Source of the DNA: an uncultured Eubacteriales bacterium | Lineage (GTDB): Bacteria; Bacillota; Clostridia; Christensenellales; UBA1242 | Reading direction: 5' to 3' | Assembly (NCBI GenBank): GCA_949077035.1 | Contig: CARUPR010000003.1 | Coordinates: 92,412-156,411 of the forward strand | Length of the DNA: 64,000 nucleotides | Shown here: piece by piece, positions 51,011 to 61,040 of the stretch | How the letters are laid out: the number at the start of each line of letters is the position of its first letter | How positions within the stretch are numbered: the stretch's first letter is position 1 | The notes under the pieces: generated by a model | What the model was told of the DNA's origin: nothing | Seen by the model: only the letters and a program-made list of their open reading frames with translations | Database searches by the model: none | Position numbers and translations under genes: made by a program

Positions 51011-51484
51011 CTATTTTGCCTCTTTGACAATTTCATAAATTTGAGATGGAAGATATTTTGAAACATCTTTGCCTCTTTCTATCAATTCATTGACCATGCT
51101 TGATGAAATTGCGCAATATGCACCTGCACGAAAATAAACAGTGTCAATGCCAGAAATTTCTTCATTTATTAAGGCAATGTTTTCTTCAAAATCATAGTCA
51201 ACTCCATTTCTTATTCCCCTAATTAAAAAAGTTGCACCATATTCTTTTGCAATATCTGCAGTTAAACCATCAAACAAAACACATTCGGCATTTAAAATAT
51301 TTTGTTCAATTAATAAATCCTGAATCGCTTTGCACATTTTGTTTTTATCAAATTTTCTAGTTTTCTTTGAGTTTACTCCTATTCCAATTATGACTTTATC
51401 AAAAATCTGACCTGCCTTTTTTACAATATGCAAATGCCCAATTGTAAAAGGGTCAAAGCTTCCAGCATAGAATCCTATTTTCAT
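51011..51484 (-). CDS. coaD: Phosphopantetheine adenylyltransferase CoaD
   Basis: 157 residues, usual length. AGSFDPFTIGHLHIV holds the T/HxGH nucleotidyltransferase motif, RGIRNGVDYDFE and the ISSSMVNEL segment follow. It makes dephospho-CoA from phosphopantetheine and ATP. GGAG precedes the ATG. It lies alone, not next to rsmD. Confidence 0.96.
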   Translation of the reverse strand: MKIGFYAGSFDPFTIGHLHIVKKAGQIFDKVIIGIGVNSKKTRKFDKNKMCKAIQDLLIEQNILNAECVLFDGLTADIAKEYGATFLIRGIRNGVDYDFEENIALINEEISGIDTVYFRAGAYCAISSSMVNELIERGKDVSKYLPSQIYEIVKEAK

Positions 51485-51673
51485 ACTCCTCTCCCAACAA
51501 AATATATCTTCTTACCTTTTAAAATTATTTATCGGAAAAATAATTTTAGCTATTTTAATAATACAATTATTAAAAATTTTTTCTTAAAAAAGAAGACAGC
51601 ACAAAATATTACTATAACAAAATCAATTATACTCAATTGTTAAAAAATAGTATAATTTAAATAATTTGTCAGT

Positions 51674-52213
51674 TTACTCTTTTTCATTTTCAATTTCATT
51701 CAAAATTGTCCAAGTTTCTTCAAAAGCTTTTTTGTCTATACCACTAATAGCACCATTATTTAAATCTTTTTTAAGAGTCGCACCAATAAACAAAAATTGA
51801 TGGCTACCTTTTCCCCAAGCATCTTTAATGCAAGTTGGCTTTTCGATACACTCAACCATAAGAAGAGCTTTATTATTGCTTCTTACATAAACACAATCTT
51901 TTTCGCTTTTAACTACATCATAATTGTGCTCTTCTAATTCACAAAATTTCCAAGCTTTTCCATCCCTATTATGAGGAACGTATTTATCACTTTCACTATT
52001 GCAAAAAATGGCATCTCCTTTACTTGCAATATACACGCCTTCACAACCACCATTTGTAATAGTTAATATTTTTTCACCGCCTTTGGCATTTATTACTTTT
52101 GTAATTTTGCTTTTAATACCTAATGGACAATTATCAAAATTTAGACTCTCTAAGTCAAGAACTTGGCAAGAGATTCCATCTTCATTTTCTATAAACTCAT
52201 TTTTATATATCAT
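51674..52213 (-). CDS. Hypothetical protein
   Basis: 179 residues, mixed alpha/beta, no signal peptide. Six Cys are spread through the chain (C16, C29, C59 and later). No family recognised. TAAGGAG precedes the ATG at a normal distance, so the gene is probably real. Confidence 0.65.
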   Translation of the reverse strand: MIYKNEFIENEDGISCQVLDLESLNFDNCPLGIKSKITKVINAKGGEKILTITNGGCEGVYIASKGDAIFCNSESDKYVPHNRDGKAWKFCELEEHNYDVVKSEKDCVYVRSNNKALLMVECIEKPTCIKDAWGKGSHQFLFIGATLKKDLNNGAISGIDKKAFEETWTILNEIENEKE

Positions 52214-52385
52214 GTTTATTTCTCCTTAATTTAAAACAATTAACTTATAAATTATTATAACATAATATTTAAAATTTTGCACCTTTTTGACAAATAAAAT
52301 TGTCTAAAACAAAACTTTAATTTAGTTTTTAGCAAGGTTTTCAAAATTTATAGACAAAATCCCTTCTATTGAATAGATAAGTATT

Positions 52386-53168
52386 TTAATTATTGTTCCA
52401 GAATTTTTCTAATCTTGCATTAAATTCTTCTGGTTTATCCATATTCACACAATGACCTGCACCTTGAAAAATAATTTTTTCACAATTTTCACTTTCTGAC
52501 CATTTATTTACAATATCTATTTCCATAGGAATGTCATGCTCTCCACATCCAATCAACAGTTTATATTTTCTTTCCGTCTTTGGAAACTTATTGATTAAGT
52601 TTTGTAATTTTGCCAAATATTTAAAGGATTTTTTTCTAAATTCAATGTTTATATTATAAAATTCTTCCTGTGCGTCGGTTGTGTAAGCAGAAATCTTTTT
52701 GTTTGCTTTTGCAAACCATTTTATCGAAAAAATAGCTTTAAACATCATCTTCATCTGCTCTTTTGAATTGCCTTTTTGACTTTGAATGTCAAAATCGTTG
52801 ATGTCATATCCACCAAAACAAGCAAGCGACAAAACCTTGTTTTCATATCTATTTGCATAGTCCTGCACAATAACAGCTCCTAAAGAAACACCAACAAAAT
52901 GAGCTGCTGTTATATTGTGCTTTTGAAAAATTTGGTCTATCCATAAAGCCATTTTTTCAATAGAATCACCTTTTTTTGTTTTGATGGAATTGCCATGCCC
53001 TAAAATGTCAATAGCAAGCAGATTATATTTCCCAGAAAAATATTTAAATTGGCTTTCAAACATTCTGTGATTCACAAAAGCTGCATGGACAAAAACAACC
53101 CACTCTTTATCAGCCGAGTCATCAACATAATATGCGATAGGCGAATTTTCAAGATAACATTCTTTCAT
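52386..53168 (-). CDS. Alpha/beta hydrolase
   Basis: 260 residues. The oxyanion region WVVFVHAAFVNHRMF, nucleophile elbow GVSLGAV (Ser near residue 95), Asp in CGEHDIPMEID and His in GAGHCVNMDKPEEF make a full catalytic triad. It fits the esterase/lipase/MenH-like group. GGAG precedes the ATG. Confidence 0.88.
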   Translation of the reverse strand: MKECYLENSPIAYYVDDSADKEWVVFVHAAFVNHRMFESQFKYFSGKYNLLAIDILGHGNSIKTKKGDSIEKMALWIDQIFQKHNITAAHFVGVSLGAVIVQDYANRYENKVLSLACFGGYDINDFDIQSQKGNSKEQMKMMFKAIFSIKWFAKANKKISAYTTDAQEEFYNINIEFRKKSFKYLAKLQNLINKFPKTERKYKLLIGCGEHDIPMEIDIVNKWSESENCEKIIFQGAGHCVNMDKPEEFNARLEKFWNNN

Positions 53169-53252
53169 TTTAAATCTCCAATTTATAAATTTTTACAAGT
53201 TATCAATTTTCTATTATAGTATCTTTTTCATTTGTTGACTGCCGATAAAAAA

Positions 53253-54209
53253 TTAATATAGATAAGCAGACACATCTGAAAAAAACAAATTTTTTCTATC
53301 AAAATAAGCTGTCTTTATATTATCAATTAAAGCCTCATCTATTCCAACCTGCTTTAAAGCTAAAAATAAAGTTTTATCATCAATAGGCTTGCAATATTTT
53401 TTCAGCATCAAATCTTGCAAAGTTTCAAAAGAGAAAAATTTTGAGAGATAGTTTTTATCACTATCCGATAGCGACTCTGAATAATACAAACTCTGAAAGT
53501 TATTCATTTGAATTATTGTGTCATCATTCCAAACTTTTATTATAATTTTGCCGACATCTGTTATCGGAATTGCCAATGAATTAAATTTCCAAGAAAAGTT
53601 GTTATCATTTTTATCAGCAAAATTTAGGCAATCCATTCTCGGGTCACAATAATAAATTCCGTCTATTTGATATTTGTCATCTTTTAAATAAACCAAATTA
53701 TTTGCATGGTTTATAATTTCTCCAAATTTATTTTTTGCCAAACATCCTTGCACAGCACTTTCAATGCCAAGTTTATCACACAATCGTTTTAAAACTGAAG
53801 CATAGCCAACACATACGCAATACCCCCTATTTAAAACATCAACAAAACTTCTGCAAACTTGAAACTTTTCTCCCTTAGGGGCAAACTTATATTCTCTGTT
53901 ACTTGCAAAATGATATGCCAAAACAAAGCTTTCAAATTTAGAGAAATTTTTGTTTTGGATAAAACCAACAATTTTATCAAGTTTCGCTTCAGCCTTTAAA
54001 AAATTATTCAAAGCCCACATTCCACCAAACCAGTTTGAATCAGAAACAAAGATGTTGCAACATTTTGCTAAACTTTTCAGTTTTTGATTTTGCGACTTTT
54101 TTTGATTTTTGATTTTGCGACTTTTTTTGTGCGACTGCCGCTCCGTTATCACCCCCTTTTTGACCAGAGATTTGACTCCCCCTGGTTGGCTAGTATTGTT
54201 TGTCGGCAA
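53253..54209 (-). CDS. Transglutaminase-like protein, possibly disturbed N terminus
   Basis: The conserved part starts near residue 64. NRGYCVCVGYASVLKRLCDKLGIE carries the catalytic Cys, INHANNLVYL the His and YCDPRMD the Asp of a transglutaminase-like protease fold. The open frame begins with a TTG at 54209 that lies inside the IS21 end, and residues 26-45 are K/S/Q-rich sequence from a 25-bp direct repeat (54081-54128). The natural start may be the ATG at 54020 or may have been lost by the insertion. Confidence 0.65.
   Translation of the reverse strand: MPTNNTSQPGGVKSLVKKGVITERQSHKKSRKIKNQKKSQNQKLKSLAKCCNIFVSDSNWFGGMWALNNFLKAEAKLDKIVGFIQNKNFSKFESFVLAYHFASNREYKFAPKGEKFQVCRSFVDVLNRGYCVCVGYASVLKRLCDKLGIESAVQGCLAKNKFGEIINHANNLVYLKDDKYQIDGIYYCDPRMDCLNFADKNDNNFSWKFNSLAIPITDVGKIIIKVWNDDTIIQMNNFQSLYYSESLSDSDKNYLSKFFSFETLQDLMLKKYCKPIDDKTLFLALKQVGIDEALIDNIKTAYFDRKNLFFSDVSAYLY
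54081..54128. repeat. 25-bp direct repeat
   Basis: TTTTTGATTTTGCGACTTTT occurs at 54081 and again at 54106. Confidence 0.85.
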
Positions 54210-54323
54210 ATCAAACTTTTGATAAGCAAAAAAGTTGTGTTTTTCGCAAAATCAAAAGTTTTAGCAGTACGCACGCCTAAATGTGTGTTTTATTTTGTGA
54301 TTAAACAATCATCAAAATAATAT

Positions 54324-55088
54324 TCAATTTTTAATTCTCTTTTTGAAAATATTGTTGTGATTGAGAAGTCTATAACTCTCACCTTTAAGATTTATTATTT
54401 GACAATTATGTGTTAACCTATCCAGTATTGCATTCACCATACTTTCATCTTGAAACAACTCTCCCCACTTCCCAAAGTCAAGGTTCGTTGTGATTATTAT
54501 TGATGCTCTATTGTAAAGTTTATTGACAAGTTCATACATAAGTAGCACATCTTGTTTATCTAGTTTTTGATAACCAACTTCATCAATAATCACCAAATGA
54601 CACTCATACAAATATTTAACTCTTGCACTACTAGATTTAAACGCTTCCTTGGTTTTTAGCAAATAAATAAGATTTTCAAGTGTAGAAAAGAAAACTTTAT
54701 AGTTTTGCGAAAGTGCCAAATGCCCAAGTGAAACAGCCAAGTGCGTCTTTCCTGTTCCTGAACCACCCATAAATATTATGTTGTATTTTTCTTTTAGCCA
54801 ATTCAGTTTCTTCAACTCTTCAATTTGCCACTTGGATAACTGAGGTTGAAAGTTTAAATCATATTCTTCCAAAGTCTTAAAACTTGGCAAATGTGCTTTG
54901 CCTATTTTAGTAGCCCTTGACTTTTGCTCTCGCAAGATTAATTCCTTGTGTAAACACTCATATAAAAATTGCAACTTTTCATCGCTTTCATCTTGCAAAT
55001 TAAAATATGATTTACTCATATGGTGCAGGCCAAGTTTCTTGGCAACTTCTTGTATGTCAGTAACGCTAAACTTCTTCATCACCGCCAC
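54324..55088 (-). CDS. istB: IS21 helper ATPase IstB
   Basis: 254 residues. Walker A GGSGTGKTH near residue 107, Walker B LVIIDEVGYQ near 167 and the TNLDFGKWGELF sensor segment mark an AAA+ protein of the DnaC/IstB group. It works with IstA in transposition. Its start overlaps the istA end by 23 nt. Confidence 0.95.
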   Translation of the reverse strand: MAVMKKFSVTDIQEVAKKLGLHHMSKSYFNLQDESDEKLQFLYECLHKELILREQKSRATKIGKAHLPSFKTLEEYDLNFQPQLSKWQIEELKKLNWLKEKYNIIFMGGSGTGKTHLAVSLGHLALSQNYKVFFSTLENLIYLLKTKEAFKSSSARVKYLYECHLVIIDEVGYQKLDKQDVLLMYELVNKLYNRASIIITTNLDFGKWGELFQDESMVNAILDRLTHNCQIINLKGESYRLLNHNNIFKKRIKN

Positions 55089-56571
55089 CTATAAGCCCCA
55101 TATATTTGTTTAGACCTTCCGCTCGTTCCACATAAGTTCTCTTTGTTCGAATCGGCATTATATCTGTGTCTTTTTCACTGTGCGCCATTAGATAAGTTAA
55201 AAGTTCAGTTGCATCAAACTTGCTGTTTTTGTTGCACCACTTTATACCGTTAGCAATTTCTTGTAGCGAATACTCCTTTACAATCTTTTTAATTAGTCCG
55301 CATTGTTCTTTCACATATCTTGGCTTTTCTCTTATGATCTCATTTAAAAACTCAATCGCAAGTTTATTATCTCCAAAATTTTCAATCGTTCGTTTAATAA
55401 GCCTTGAATGTTTGTTATCCTCACCTCTATTTGCAAGTTTAGAAGTCAGCCCTTTACCAATTAGGAGTTTATGTCTTGCAACAAACTCCTTCGTTTCTGC
55501 ATCATAGACATTTATAAAATCGCCAACAATTTCGACCAAAACTTTGTCGCCCTGCTTAAACCTAAACGCTGGCAAAGTGTAATAATTACTCCTAAAAATA
55601 AGGTAATTCAAATCTGTTGCCGTTGCAATATATTCATTTTTCTTTCTTAACGAGTATGGCGTATGCTTAAGCAAATACTCTTTCTCTTCCTTAAACATAT
55701 CTCTTGGCGTTCGCCTAGTTGTCATATTGACTTTGCCATTGCCTGTCCTATCCAACCAATCCAGCAAATCACTATTCAAATTGTCTATTCCACAAAACAC
55801 TTTGTGGTCAAAGAAACTTGTTTTCACAAACTTAACAACATTCTCAACTCTACCCTTTGTGTCAGGATCTTGCTTCTTGCAAAGATAAACATCCAAACCA
55901 ATAAAATCTTTATAAATTTCAAACTCTTTTGTAAAAATCACATTTCCACAGTTTTCACTCACAACCAAAACTCTGTCTTGGTCGTACATAATTGTCTTTG
56001 GTCTGCCACCAAAATACGCGAATGCTCGCTCATGCGCATCCACAAAATCTTTGCTAGTAAAAGCCTCTCGCTTGCAATACACAAACTTATATCTTGAATA
56101 CATCAACACAATGCACCAAAAGTAGATCTTAACTTTTACATCATATACATCTCGAATCCAAATTTCGCCCATATCCACTTGTGCAAGTTCTCCGGGTTTT
56201 GTATCACCAATAAGCTGATAAGCCCTACCAACTTTTCCACTTATTCCAAGCACTTCTCTCAGTTTTCGCATATACCTATAAAATGCACTTTCACTTGCAG
56301 AAAACTCTGCATCCATCTCTTTAATCTTATCAAACAGTGTAGTATTTCTTATTTCAGGATTATCCTTCAATTCTTTCATCAAAAAGTTTCGATATTTTTC
56401 AATCTTATCATTTCGCATCAACTTATCACTATCAGCAAAATCATCAATTGAATAATCCCAATACTTCCTGACTGAGAATTGCTTTAATCCTGTCACCTTC
56501 ACAACTTCACTTTTCGTGAATCCATCTTCTTTTAATTTTTTAATCTCTAAAAATTCTTTCATCTTCAACAT
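55066..56571 (-). CDS. istA: IS21 transposase IstA
   Basis: 501 residues. An N-terminal helix-turn-helix (GFTKSEVVKVTGLKQFSVRKYW) is followed by an rve/DDE core with the acidic residues in QVDMGE, YDQDR and KGRVENVVKFVK, then a C-terminal beta domain. All catalytic residues are kept, so the element may be active. Confidence 0.95.
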   Translation of the reverse strand: MLKMKEFLEIKKLKEDGFTKSEVVKVTGLKQFSVRKYWDYSIDDFADSDKLMRNDKIEKYRNFLMKELKDNPEIRNTTLFDKIKEMDAEFSASESAFYRYMRKLREVLGISGKVGRAYQLIGDTKPGELAQVDMGEIWIRDVYDVKVKIYFWCIVLMYSRYKFVYCKREAFTSKDFVDAHERAFAYFGGRPKTIMYDQDRVLVVSENCGNVIFTKEFEIYKDFIGLDVYLCKKQDPDTKGRVENVVKFVKTSFFDHKVFCGIDNLNSDLLDWLDRTGNGKVNMTTRRTPRDMFKEEKEYLLKHTPYSLRKKNEYIATATDLNYLIFRSNYYTLPAFRFKQGDKVLVEIVGDFINVYDAETKEFVARHKLLIGKGLTSKLANRGEDNKHSRLIKRTIENFGDNKLAIEFLNEIIREKPRYVKEQCGLIKKIVKEYSLQEIANGIKWCNKNSKFDATELLTYLMAHSEKDTDIMPIRTKRTYVERAEGLNKYMGLIGGGDEEV

Positions 56572-56798
56572 TTCTTCATCTCCATATTCAAAACTTAAAA
56601 CATCAGCTAAATTGCCAACATTTCATAATGGAAAATCCAAAACACACAAAACAATTTTCATCTATAGGCTTCCGCTTACATCTCACATCATCCCACCAAC
56701 TCAGCCATCGCAATTCACCACCAGCTGTTGTAGGCTCCCCGCCTACCATCCAAAAATCACAATTCGCAAAACCACCTCCTTCAACATTCTTATTATAA

Positions 56799-56838
56799 CA
56801 AAAAAGAGTTGACTCTGTATCAAAATCGACTCTTTTTA
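56799..56838 (-). terminator. Terminator of hsdR
   Basis: On the minus strand AAAAGAGTCGA...TCAACTCTTTT forms a stem and runs into T6, just behind the hsdR stop. Confidence 0.75.
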
Positions 56839-56842
56839 ATAT

Positions 56843-59800
56843 TTACATCATATATTCTGCTTGTTTAATAACCCTTTCAACTGCACCTTCTCTATATTCA
56901 GGTGGATAATTATATTTTTGCAAAAGTTTTTTAATTTGCATTCTCATCCTCGCCTGTGTTGTTCGCTTTTTAGACCAGTCAACAGTTGCATATTCTTGAA
57001 CTACATCTTTTAACTCTTGAGCTATTTGATATAGAACACCATCTTGCATCATTTTTACTGCACTTTCCTCTTTTATTAATGCATCATAAAATGCTTTTTC
57101 TCTTCCCTTTAGATTGTTCTTTTCTGCATTGGTTTTATCTGCCACCATTTCTCTTGAGAAATCAACCAATCCCAAAATAGTTTTATTTATTGTAGAAGCA
57201 TCTTCTCTTGTATTATATCTATCTAGAAGCCATCTTAATTTTTCGCTATATTCATTTGACTTAATTAAGTTATATTGTTTATATTCCTTAATTGCTTCAT
57301 TAAGAAGTTTTTGCATAATTTTAATAAATATATGGGGTGGATTTGTTTTTCTTAATTCTTCTATACTATCTTCGCTTAATAGTTCCCAGACTTTTATCTT
57401 CTCTTTTTCTTCAGATACTTGAGTTAAAACTTTTATTTCATCACCCTTTATTGCCTCGGATATTAACTCTTCAACATGTTTGTTAATCTCTTCAGTATTA
57501 AATTTGTATCCTTCATAATCAAGCTTCATTATATAATGTCTTACCGAAATATAATATAAAATTCTTGTTTTATATTCTTCGTTCAAAATTCCTGCTGCAA
57601 CAATGAAAGCATCTTTTAGCCTTCTTGTAATTTTTAAGAAGTCCTTTTTACGTTCTTCGTTTTCTAAAACGAATTCGGCACCATCTTGTATTGATTTGAA
57701 TCTACTCACAGCATCTGTATTAAAGAATCTGTTCTTATCAATAGAATATAACATTTCGTCCAATATTGACATATCTTCTTCAATTAAAGATTTCGCTGTT
57801 GTTTGTACGTCTTGCAAATTAAACTTTTGATCTCTTGCAGTATAATCGCTTAGTGCCTGTGCAAGAGACTTATACAGTCCGATATAATCTACGATTAATC
57901 CACTCTCTTTACCAGGAAATACACGGTTAACCCTGGCAATAGCTTGCATTAAATTATGTCCTTTCATAGGTTTGTCAACATACATTACATCAAGATCTGG
58001 CACATCAAACCCTGTTAACCACATATCAACAACTATGGCAATTTTCTTACTTGGAGTTCCCTTCTTAATATCTTCTCCTTTAAAATTTCTTGCCAGTTCA
58101 TCACGATCTCTTTTTGTACCAAAGACTTTTCTCATATCTTCAGTGTCTTTATTGCTGTCTGTAACAACAAGTGCAATATCTTGTTCTAATGCAGGATCTA
58201 TTTCTAGTAGTAGTTTATATAGGTTATAAGCAATCTTCCTAGACATACACACAATCATTGCCTTGCCATTTAAGAAATTCTTTCTATCTCTGTAATGATT
58301 ATATATGTCATTCGCTAAAAGTTTTAATCTGTCTTTGTCACCAACAATCAACTCTAAGTTTGTTAATTTTTTTTGAGATTCTATTACTTGCTCTTCTGTG
58401 GCTTCATCCGTATCAATTAAGTTATCGTAATAATGGTCTATTTCTTTTAACTTATCGTTGTCAAGCCAAACCTTAGCGAGTCTACTTTCATAAAATAATT
58501 TAACGGTCGAGCCATCTTCAATAGATTGAGTCATATCATAAGTATCAACAATATCTCCAAAAATAGCAGTGGTCATTTTATCTTTTGTCTTTACAGGAGT
58601 TCCTGTAAAGCCAATAAATGTTGCATTTGGAAGACTGTCTCTAATGTATTTTTCCATACCAAATTTACTTATATATTCAACAATCTCTTTATTTTCTTTT
58701 TTCATTACAATCTTTTCATCTAACCCATAGTGGGATCTATGTGCTTCATCTGAAAAAACAATAATATTGTCTCTAAGATTTATAAACAAATTTTCTTTAT
58801 CAAATTTTTGCAATGTAGTAAATATTATTCCCCCAACTCTTATCTTCTCCAATTCTTCAATTAAATCTTTACGAGAGTTTACCTGCTCAATCTTAGAGTT
58901 TAAAAAATCTTTAGCACTACTAAAAGTGCCAAATAATTGATTATCAAGATCATTCCTATCCGTTAAAACAACTATGGTTGGGTTGTTTAATTTATTGTCA
59001 TTAATAAGCCTATGCGCCAACATCAACATAGTAAATGACTTACCGCTACCTTGTGTGTGCCAAATTATACCTGCTTTACCATCGCCAGAAGGTTTTTTAT
59101 GCTCTTTAATACTTACATATGCTTTGATAGCACCAAAATATTGATGATACTGCGCCAATATTTTTACGGGTTTCTCTTTGTCGTTTCTTATATAGAATAA
59201 ATAATTTTGAATTATATCTAAAAGCCTAGACTTTTCAAACATTCCATCTAGCATAACATCTAGTTTTCTAGTAAAATTCTTTTTATACCCTTGCTCGCCA
59301 TTTACACTTTTCCATTCAGAGTATCTTGTAAAATCTGAAGTCAAAGTGCCAACCTTGCTATTTGCACCATCAGAGATTACTAAAAACGCATTGTAATCAA
59401 ATAGTGTCGGTATATCGTATCTATAACCGTCATTATCACCTTTACCTCCAAGCTGTTTCCAAGCATTTATTAAGAAAGTACCCTCTCGATATTCAGTTGA
59501 TTTTAATTCAAAAATTATTAAAGGTAAACCATTTATGTAAACTAAAATATCCGGTATTCTGGTCTGCCCCTTTTCATTAAATTTAATTTGATTCACAACT
59601 TGAAATGTATTATTTTCAACATTTTCAAAATCAATCAATTTAATTGTAGGATTACTTTCATCATTGCCCGTTTCAATGCGTATTCCATTTGTTAAATAAT
59701 CATGGAAAATTCTATTCCTTTCAAACAATGTGGTGCTTGATATTCTCAATATTGAAGTTATAGCATCGTCAATCCAAGAGTTTTTGCTTTTTGGATTTAT

Positions 59801-59953
59801 AGTTTTTAATCTCGCAAATAGAAGATCCTTATTTATAAACTCATTTAATTCACGATCCTCAAACCAAGAATCTGTTGTATTACCATATTCATAGCCTTTA
59901 TCTTGAAGTTTTGATAATATAGTAAATTCTAAATCGCTCTCACTAAAATTCAT
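56843..59953 (-). CDS. hsdR: Type I restriction enzyme, R (motor and nuclease) subunit
   Basis: 1036 residues, full length. The nuclease domain is at the N terminus with LPLIIFELKSTEYR (ExK). The helicase part has Walker A HTQGSGKSF near residue 300, DEAH in VFSDEAHRSHYG and the motif VI stretch HNLMQAIARVNRVF. HsdR translocates and cuts unmethylated DNA as part of the HsdR2M2S1 complex. It overlaps the PIN-like gene by 11 nt on the same strand, so the two are co-translated. Confidence 0.97.
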   Translation of the reverse strand: MNFSESDLEFTILSKLQDKGYEYGNTTDSWFEDRELNEFINKDLLFARLKTINPKSKNSWIDDAITSILRISSTTLFERNRIFHDYLTNGIRIETGNDESNPTIKLIDFENVENNTFQVVNQIKFNEKGQTRIPDILVYINGLPLIIFELKSTEYREGTFLINAWKQLGGKGDNDGYRYDIPTLFDYNAFLVISDGANSKVGTLTSDFTRYSEWKSVNGEQGYKKNFTRKLDVMLDGMFEKSRLLDIIQNYLFYIRNDKEKPVKILAQYHQYFGAIKAYVSIKEHKKPSGDGKAGIIWHTQGSGKSFTMLMLAHRLINDNKLNNPTIVVLTDRNDLDNQLFGTFSSAKDFLNSKIEQVNSRKDLIEELEKIRVGGIIFTTLQKFDKENLFINLRDNIIVFSDEAHRSHYGLDEKIVMKKENKEIVEYISKFGMEKYIRDSLPNATFIGFTGTPVKTKDKMTTAIFGDIVDTYDMTQSIEDGSTVKLFYESRLAKVWLDNDKLKEIDHYYDNLIDTDEATEEQVIESQKKLTNLELIVGDKDRLKLLANDIYNHYRDRKNFLNGKAMIVCMSRKIAYNLYKLLLEIDPALEQDIALVVTDSNKDTEDMRKVFGTKRDRDELARNFKGEDIKKGTPSKKIAIVVDMWLTGFDVPDLDVMYVDKPMKGHNLMQAIARVNRVFPGKESGLIVDYIGLYKSLAQALSDYTARDQKFNLQDVQTTAKSLIEEDMSILDEMLYSIDKNRFFNTDAVSRFKSIQDGAEFVLENEERKKDFLKITRRLKDAFIVAAGILNEEYKTRILYYISVRHYIMKLDYEGYKFNTEEINKHVEELISEAIKGDEIKVLTQVSEEKEKIKVWELLSEDSIEELRKTNPPHIFIKIMQKLLNEAIKEYKQYNLIKSNEYSEKLRWLLDRYNTREDASTINKTILGLVDFSREMVADKTNAEKNNLKGREKAFYDALIKEESAVKMMQDGVLYQIAQELKDVVQEYATVDWSKKRTTQARMRMQIKKLLQKYNYPPEYREGAVERVIKQAEYMM

Positions 59954-60923
59954 CTACGCAAACCTCCTCTCCTGATTCATCTGTATAATAAATATATTTT
60001 CTAATTAATGGAAATTGATCTTTTACTAAACTATATTCCAGTCCACCAGCATATTCAGATTCTCCTGCAATTATTGTAAATTTTATTTCTATTGCAGTTT
60101 TTTCTTCATTAACCTCATATGTTAAAGCATAATGACTATCGTCGCACTTTTTTATTTCGGGTATATTTTCATCATAATATTGCCCCTCAATAATATTAAT
60201 CTCTAAAAAGTTTTTAACACCTTCTCTAACTTTATCACTATATAAAAATTCTTTATAAAATGTCTCTTCGTCAACATATGCACCGTGCTTATTAAAAACA
60301 TTCAACAATGCCATCATTTTATCTTTGCTGTTATTATCTAAAAATTCCATATAGTAGTTGTTAGTACGCACAGTATTTTCTCGAAAATCTTTAGCATTGC
60401 ATGTGATAAATAAATAATTGTGATATCTATTATCTTGAGCTTTTGAATTAACACTTTCAGAAATAAAAGCATCTTTCAAATTTCTATTATGATTTTTATT
60501 AAACGGAGCAATGTCCTTTATTGTTTTATTTAGAACTTCTGTCATTTTCATGCCACCCTCTTGTTTGGTTGGCAAAGCATCAATTATCTCGACATTTAAG
60601 CTCTCCAATCTCTCAAGCATTCCGTTTAGGAATTCATCCATGAAATCATACTTATCTCTAAATTTAATTTCAAATACTGGCAATGAATCTTTCATTATAT
60701 TGAATGCTTTAGTATAACCATCAACAACATTTTTTTGATAGTCCTCTGCCATCTGCTTTGCAAATTCTTTAATTGATGTCTCCGTCATGCATAAAGCAGC
60801 ATCTTTTATTTTAGATTCATTAACATATTTAATTAAGTCTTCATATAAACTAGAAAATTCATATTTTTCCAATCCTTTAAGATTCGTCCTAAATAAATTT
60901 GTGTCTAAAATTATCTTTAGCAT
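59943..60923 (-). CDS. PIN-like domain protein in the type I RM locus
   Basis: 326 residues from the ATG at 60923 (GGAG 6 nt upstream). MLKIILDTNLF carries the first PIN Asp (D7) and N9; NLKDAFISES and FITCNAKDF further on supply later acidic residues. The layout fits the PIN_DUF4935 group. PIN proteins are usually RNases, often toxins. It is encoded between the hsdS region and hsdR, in the place where some type I loci carry the anticodon nuclease PrrC. A role as a back-up toxin is inferred only. Confidence 0.7.
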   Translation of the reverse strand: MLKIILDTNLFRTNLKGLEKYEFSSLYEDLIKYVNESKIKDAALCMTETSIKEFAKQMAEDYQKNVVDGYTKAFNIMKDSLPVFEIKFRDKYDFMDEFLNGMLERLESLNVEIIDALPTKQEGGMKMTEVLNKTIKDIAPFNKNHNRNLKDAFISESVNSKAQDNRYHNYLFITCNAKDFRENTVRTNNYYMEFLDNNSKDKMMALLNVFNKHGAYVDEETFYKEFLYSDKVREGVKNFLEINIIEGQYYDENIPEIKKCDDSHYALTYEVNEEKTAIEIKFTIIAGESEYAGGLEYSLVKDQFPLIRKYIYYTDESGEEVCVDEF

Positions 60924-61040
60924 TAGTCTCTCCAAATCATAATTTCAACTTCATTATAACATAAAATTAATAAATTTGTATAATTTTTTATAGTTTTTAT
61001 ATAACATAATAAAAAACTATGTGTCATTACATATGTTTAA

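Larger units (their letters stand above)
54201..56620 (-). mobile_element. IS21-family insertion sequence
   Basis: Contains istA and istB in the usual overlapping order. Candidate ends are TGTCGGCAAAT (54201, reading rightwards) and TGTTGGCAATT (56620, reading leftwards), 9 of 11 identical, both beginning with TG as in the family; the length of 2.4 kb is typical. No target duplication is obvious, so the ends are tentative. Confidence 0.75.
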
